Shown: positions 15,472-18,636 of the stretch, in pieces | Layout: every line of letters starts with the position of its first letter | Position numbering within the stretch: the first letter of the stretch is position 1 | NCBI GenBank assembly: GCA_947460225.1 | Contig: CANHHI010000012.1 | Span: forward strand, 1 to 18,636 | Source: Flavobacteriales bacterium | GTDB lineage: Bacteria > Bacteroidota > Bacteroidia > Flavobacteriales_D > CANHHI01 | DNA: 18,636 bases | Direction: 5' to 3' | Position numbers and translations under genes: made by a program | The notes under the pieces: generated by a model | The model's input: only the letters and a program-made list of their open reading frames with translations | Database searches by the model: none | What the model was told of the DNA's origin: nothing

Positions 15472-17307
15472 TTATTTTTTCTTTTTAAAAGCTGTATTTT
15501 TGCGCACATTTGGCAAGGCTATGCCTCTTTCCCAAGCTATCCAATAACGGACTTCTGGGGCAGAAATCTCCGATAAATCGGGTTCGTAAGCCTCTGACAT
15601 TCTTGGCTTTAATTTGTGGGCAGGTATCAATTCGGTTTTGCTTTTCGGTTTTTTATCTTCCAGCCACTTAAAACCTTCCACATAACGCTCGTTTTCTGGA
15701 ATACTATCCGTAGGATAGACAATTGCCCGAGGCTGTTTGTTAAAAACAATTCTGTCCAATCCGCCCTCTTTTTGAAAGTGCATCAAAACATCTGACGCTG
15801 AAAGCCCTTTATTCATGCCCACTTTTTCCCACGTGCTATCGGCTTGCTGTTCGCCAATGTAATAGCGCACCTCCGAAGGACCTTGATACCATATTTTTTG
15901 CACTTTATTTTCTTGAAAATAAGCCGTAATATGCTTGCCTTTGAGTTGATTAAATTCTTCTTCTGTGGCTTGTTTGCCGTAAGGCTTGGAACTGCTGATG
16001 GGTTCAGGCGCAAACACATCTACTTTTTCTACTTCTTGCTTAGCATTGAGCTTCATCACCACCGAGTCGCCCTGCAACTGACTTCTATCCGAACTCGACC
16101 ATAAAATGGGATTGGGATACATAATCATCACAGAATCTTGTCCAATGTAATTCAAAGAATCCGCAACGCCTTGAAACGCACTGCCAAAAATCTTTACACT
16201 GCGAAACGCCTGTAAATTGTTGAATTTTTTGTACTCCCCGAGTGCCAAAGTTTCTTTGCTCTCTTTTTCCTTTTTCTTTTTCTTGGATTTTTTCTTATCT
16301 TCTTCTGGATTCTCGGGTTTTTGGTGTAGCACAAAAAGCGAATCTTGGAAAGCCCGAATGGTATCTGCTGCCAAATACATCGTGTCTTTTCGGTCATCAC
16401 TGAGTTTCATGGCATAAGGCTTTCTACTGAAAATACCGAGTTTTTCTTTTTGAAAAAATACGGCATGGTCGCCAAACAAAGTCATGTTTTTGACTGTATC
16501 CCAAACTTCTACGTAATTAAACGCCTCCCCCACTTGGTTTCTTTTATCGTAAAAAATAAAATCCGCCGTCATTTTTTGGTTTTTGGTGTATATCCAACTG
16601 CCTTGCAAAAGTTTGGCAAATTCATTTTCCGTATTGTAATACCCATTAGCTGTTAAAATGCGGTTACTGTCTGAAAGAATAACCGTTGGCGCAATAAAAT
16701 GCGCCGTTTTTGTTGCGGTATTAAATTTTAATTTTTCGGTGTTGATGGTATATTTTTCACCCAATACCTGCACATTTTGCGTAAAAATAAACTCGTCCAC
16801 GGCATTGAAATAGGTTCCCAAAACACTGGTAATCGTACTTTTGTCTTTTTCATTGTCTATCACACCGCCGTTGTAATAATTTGCCTCTTGTGTGGCTGTG
16901 GAATAATCTAAATACGAAGTTTTGAGCACTGTGCTTCCTTTGCGCATAATCACCTTGCCACGCAAGCGTGCAATTTTGGTATTGCCATCGTAATAAAGCG
17001 TATCTGCAAAAATTTTGAGCGAATCTCCTTGTACAATTTTCACGCGTTTGTAGGCATTCAGACTGTTGTTATGCGAAAAAAAATGCGCATAATCGCAGTA
17101 CATGGTAGAATTGTTGTGTTTAAACCGAACATTCCCCGTCAAGACCTGGGCATCACTAAGCACAGGGTCGTAACGGTCGTAGGTAATATCTTCCGCATTG
17201 AGAATGCGAATTTCTTCATAGCCCGGCGGTGCAGAAAACCCCAGCGCAAACACTGCGGATATAAAAAGCAGACTACTGCTGGCAATTAGGCGAATCACAG
17301 ATGCCAT
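15472..17307 (-). CDS. OstA/LptA-like protein, probable LPS transport component
   Basis: A 611-residue exported protein of the Bacteroidota OstA-like family, related to LptA and the N-terminal part of LptD, which form the periplasmic bridge carrying lipopolysaccharide to the outer membrane. It has a signal peptide (about 1-24, ending near LGFSAPP). Several repeats of the beta-jellyroll type follow, seen as alternating strands such as VLTGNVRFKHNN, SLKIFADTLYYDGNTKIARL, VLKTSYLDYSTATQEANYYN and KYTINTEKLKFNTATKTAHF (residues 55-205). Similar segments continue up to about 290 and again at 365-530. A lysine-rich stretch (338-352) splits the protein. The C-terminus is basic (FKKKK). It overlaps the fur gene by 35 nt, implying coupled translation. 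It is much longer than E. coli LptA (185 residues), as is usual for this family. Confidence 0.85.
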   Translation of the reverse strand: MASVIRLIASSSLLFISAVFALGFSAPPGYEEIRILNAEDITYDRYDPVLSDAQVLTGNVRFKHNNSTMYCDYAHFFSHNNSLNAYKRVKIVQGDSLKIFADTLYYDGNTKIARLRGKVIMRKGSTVLKTSYLDYSTATQEANYYNGGVIDNEKDKSTITSVLGTYFNAVDEFIFTQNVQVLGEKYTINTEKLKFNTATKTAHFIAPTVILSDSNRILTANGYYNTENEFAKLLQGSWIYTKNQKMTADFIFYDKRNQVGEAFNYVEVWDTVKNMTLFGDHAVFFQKEKLGIFSRKPYAMKLSDDRKDTMYLAADTIRAFQDSLFVLHQKPENPEEDKKKSKKKKKEKESKETLALGEYKKFNNLQAFRSVKIFGSAFQGVADSLNYIGQDSVMIMYPNPILWSSSDRSQLQGDSVVMKLNAKQEVEKVDVFAPEPISSSKPYGKQATEEEFNQLKGKHITAYFQENKVQKIWYQGPSEVRYYIGEQQADSTWEKVGMNKGLSASDVLMHFQKEGGLDRIVFNKQPRAIVYPTDSIPENERYVEGFKWLEDKKPKSKTELIPAHKLKPRMSEAYEPDLSEISAPEVRYWIAWERGIALPNVRKNTAFKKKK

Positions 17308-17725
17308 AAAAATTGAATGCGTGAGAAATAATTTTAAACTGCGTTTGTTCTTGTAAATCCATTTTGATTTGTTGCAATCTTGGGTCGCAAAAATCTATAA
17401 TTTTATTGCATTTGACACAAATCAAGTGGTTGTGTTGGGAAGACTGAAAACTTTTTTCAAAATAAGTTACATGGTCGCTGAAATAGGTTTTGCGCACCAA
17501 ATGGCAATCCAGCAAAATTTCCAAAGTATTGTATAAAGTCGCCTTGCTGACATGCGTTTGCTTGGGTTTCATGCTTTGGTACAAGGATTCTATATCAAAA
17601 TGTTTATCTTGTTTATAGATTTCCTCCAAAACAGCAAAACGCTCTGGAGTTTTTCTATACCCACGCTCTTGCAAGTAATGCGTAAATTTATGCTTAACCT
17701 GTTCTATCAAGCTATTTTGTTGCAC
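17273..17725 (-). CDS. fur: Fur-family metal-responsive transcriptional regulator
   Basis: A 150-residue Fur-superfamily repressor. The N-terminal winged helix covers about 10-85, with the recognition helix in SKATLYNTLEILLDCHLV (60-77). The dimerisation domain has the metal motif QHNHLICVKCNKIIDF (97-112) with H98/H100 and the C103-x2-C106 pair. It also has H135 and a second C143-x4-C148 pair near the end, forming a structural Zn(Cys)4 site. Whether it senses iron (Fur), zinc (Zur) or peroxide (PerR) cannot be decided from these residues. The start is taken as GTG 17725, 4 nt after the DUF420 stop. The overlapping ATG at 17730 is out of frame and closes after seven codons. It overlaps the OstA-like gene by 35 nt. 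No convincing Fur box was found at the operon promoter. Confidence 0.88.
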   Translation of the reverse strand: MQQNSLIEQVKHKFTHYLQERGYRKTPERFAVLEEIYKQDKHFDIESLYQSMKPKQTHVSKATLYNTLEILLDCHLVRKTYFSDHVTYFEKSFQSSQHNHLICVKCNKIIDFCDPRLQQIKMDLQEQTQFKIISHAFNFYGICDSPNCQQ

Positions 17726-17729
17726 GGCA

Positions 17730-18239
17730 TTAAACAGAATAATACGGAGAAATCAACACATAGACCACAACGCCTGTAACGGCAACATATAGCCATATCG
17801 GAAAAGCATATTTTACAATTTTTTTATGCGCTGTCGCATCACCTGCCGAGCCATACACATAAGACCACAAAACCAGCGGAATGACAATAACCGACAAAAC
17901 AATATGGCTAATTAAAATGCTGTAATAGAGGGTTTTGTAATCCCCTGCATAAGGGGTTGGCTCGCTGGTAGCGTGGTACGCCACATACATCAGCAAAAAA
18001 AGCACGGAAAAACCCAAAGCTATTTTGATAAAAACGGCGTGCAGGTTAATATTTTTTTGTTTTATTGCCCACAGTGCCAGCAATAAAAAAATAGCCGTAA
18101 GCGCATTGGTCGTTGCATAAATGGGGGGTAAAAAATGCAAATCCACGCCCGGAATGTGTATTTTAAAAAGCAATGCCACCGCCAAAGGTATCACGACAGA
18201 TACGGCAATAATCCCTTTTTTTTGTATCGTGTTCATCAT
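17730..18239 (-). CDS. DUF420 membrane protein, CtaM-like
   Basis: A 169-residue integral membrane protein with five predicted helices (about 10-27, 40-59, 69-88, 105-129, 143-163) and several conserved-looking histidines: H35, H67, H89 (in YHATSEPTPY), H112 and H138. This pattern matches DUF420. Members such as Staphylococcus aureus CtaM are needed for activity of the heme-A-containing terminal oxidase, so a role in cytochrome oxidase maturation is plausible, though not shown for Bacteroidota. Start codons ATG 18239 and ATG 18236 are both possible. The -7 promoter element ends only 4 nt before the first, so the transcript may begin at or next to the start codon. It is the first gene of the unit leading to fur, OstA-like and DUF4494. 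Confidence 0.88.
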   Translation of the reverse strand: MMNTIQKKGIIAVSVVIPLAVALLFKIHIPGVDLHFLPPIYATTNALTAIFLLLALWAIKQKNINLHAVFIKIALGFSVLFLLMYVAYHATSEPTPYAGDYKTLYYSILISHIVLSVIVIPLVLWSYVYGSAGDATAHKKIVKYAFPIWLYVAVTGVVVYVLISPYYSV

Positions 18240-18243
18240 GGTA

Positions 18244-18274
18244 CAAAGATAAAAAATTTATTTCATTTGCCAAA
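18244..18274 (-). promoter_or_regulatory. DUF420-fur operon promoter (TTTG-N19-TATCTTTG)
   Basis: On the minus strand TTTG (18274-18271), a 19-nt spacer and TATCTTTG (18251-18244) form a complete consensus promoter, one of the two best in the window. The -7 element ends 4 nt before ATG 18239, so the mRNA should be leaderless or nearly so. Confidence 0.75.
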
Positions 18275-18334
18275 TTAAAGATGCTGCACTTAGAATTTAC
18301 GTTCGCACGAAACTTAAAGGAAACCCTACAAAAA

Positions 18335-18368
18335 TTTCTACCAAACACCTTAGTGTGTTTGATAGAAA
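18335..18368 (-). terminator. Intrinsic terminator of the DUF2752 gene
   Basis: A 14-bp stem with one mismatch (18335-18348 with 18355-18368) encloses a 6-nt loop and is flanked by T-rich sequence (TTTTTGT) on the minus strand. It lies about 20 nt past the DUF2752 stop and separates that gene from the DUF420 promoter. An A/T-rich plus-strand side may make it work in both directions. Confidence 0.65.
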
Positions 18369-18388
18369 AATTACTGTTCGTTTCGTTG

Positions 18389-18636
18389 TTATAGAATCAA
18401 TTTAAAAATATAGTTTGTTATCACAATTACCAAAAGTCCTCTCGCTAACATTTTTGTATTCAAATCTTTTTTTATAGTTAATTTCAATACAAAGAAAATA
18501 AAGATAAATATTAGAGCAATGATTAACGGCGGATAGATTTCAAAAGATTTTTTGATTTCAAATTTTAGTAACCATATAAAACTTCGTTGAATGCCACACC
18601 CTAGACAATCAATTCCCGTATAATATTTGATTGGAC
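18389..18636 (-). CDS. DUF2752 membrane protein, 3' part only
   Basis: The last 81 codons of a gene that enters from the right edge; the 5' end is outside the window. The readable part begins with KYYTGIDCLGCGIQRSF, matching the DUF2752 hallmark (TG-x-x-C-P-G-C-G-x-T/Q-R), with Leu in place of the usual Pro between the cysteines. It has a hydrophobic helix YPPLIIALIFIFIFFVLKL and a second moderately hydrophobic stretch near the C-terminus (LLVIVITNYIFKLIL). The family has no firm function. The frame is open from the edge to TAA at 18389-18391 and is followed by a terminator. Confidence 0.75.
   Translation of the reverse strand, partial: PIKYYTGIDCLGCGIQRSFIWLLKFEIKKSFEIYPPLIIALIFIFIFFVLKLTIKKDLNTKMLARGLLVIVITNYIFKLIL

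Noticed and set aside
17710..17730. ATG overlapping the DUF420 stop as the fur start
   Set aside because: Its frame ends after seven codons; the Fur frame begins with GTG at 17725.
18244..18300. Fur or Zur operator at the DUF420-fur promoter
   Set aside because: No dyad resembling known Fur, PerR or Zur boxes could be seen between the -33 element and the terminator.
1..18636. CRISPR array, tRNA, rRNA, insertion sequence, phage or plasmid genes
   Set aside because: No regularly spaced direct repeats, cloverleaf, rRNA motifs, transposase or integrase signatures were found.

Overview
The window looks like a piece of a Bacteroidota chromosome, probably Cytophagia- or Flavobacteriia-like; I cannot name the genus. 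Four things point there. The very large SprA outer-membrane protein of the type IX secretion system is present. So are families largely confined to the phylum (OstA-like protein, DUF4494, a DGDGD-type lipoprotein). Promoters match the Bacteroidota form (TTTG, about 20 nt, TAnnTTTG), and Shine-Dalgarno sequences are generally absent. The DNA is AT-rich and dense with genes, with no transposase, integrase, CRISPR array, tRNA or rRNA. This is a housekeeping region, not an accessory island.

Layout, left to right. Positions 1-205 hold no gene but carry a series of short hairpins just downstream of sprA, at least two of them terminator-like. sprA (7 kb, minus strand) follows, then its upstream neighbour talC (transaldolase, minus). 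A 24-bp palindromic terminator separates the two. talC and alkD (DNA alkylation repair, plus) diverge from two promoters that occupy the same ~36 bp. A small CxxC membrane protein (minus) meets alkD tail to tail and diverges from fabI (enoyl-ACP reductase, plus). fabI is followed by pafA (alkaline phosphatase) and an alkyltransferase-like DNA-binding protein that overlaps the end of pafA. Next come gyrA and a lipoprotein gene that starts inside the end of gyrA.

The right third is read leftwards as a compact four-gene unit: DUF420 (CtaM-like), fur-family regulator, OstA/LptA-like protein, DUF4494. Its last gene overlaps the lipoprotein gene tail to tail. A DUF2752 membrane protein, cut by the window edge, lies upstream and ends at a good intrinsic terminator.

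Functional themes are envelope biogenesis and secretion (SprA, OstA-like, FabI), phosphate acquisition (PafA), DNA alkylation damage (AlkD, ATL), DNA topology (GyrA) and possibly respiratory-oxidase assembly plus metal sensing (DUF420, Fur). I found no convincing undescribed system. The more interesting signals are regulatory: a gyrA-proximal terminator embedded in a downstream reading frame, fully overlapping divergent promoters, a near-leaderless start, a recurring TTATCTTTG promoter core, and the hairpin cluster after sprA.
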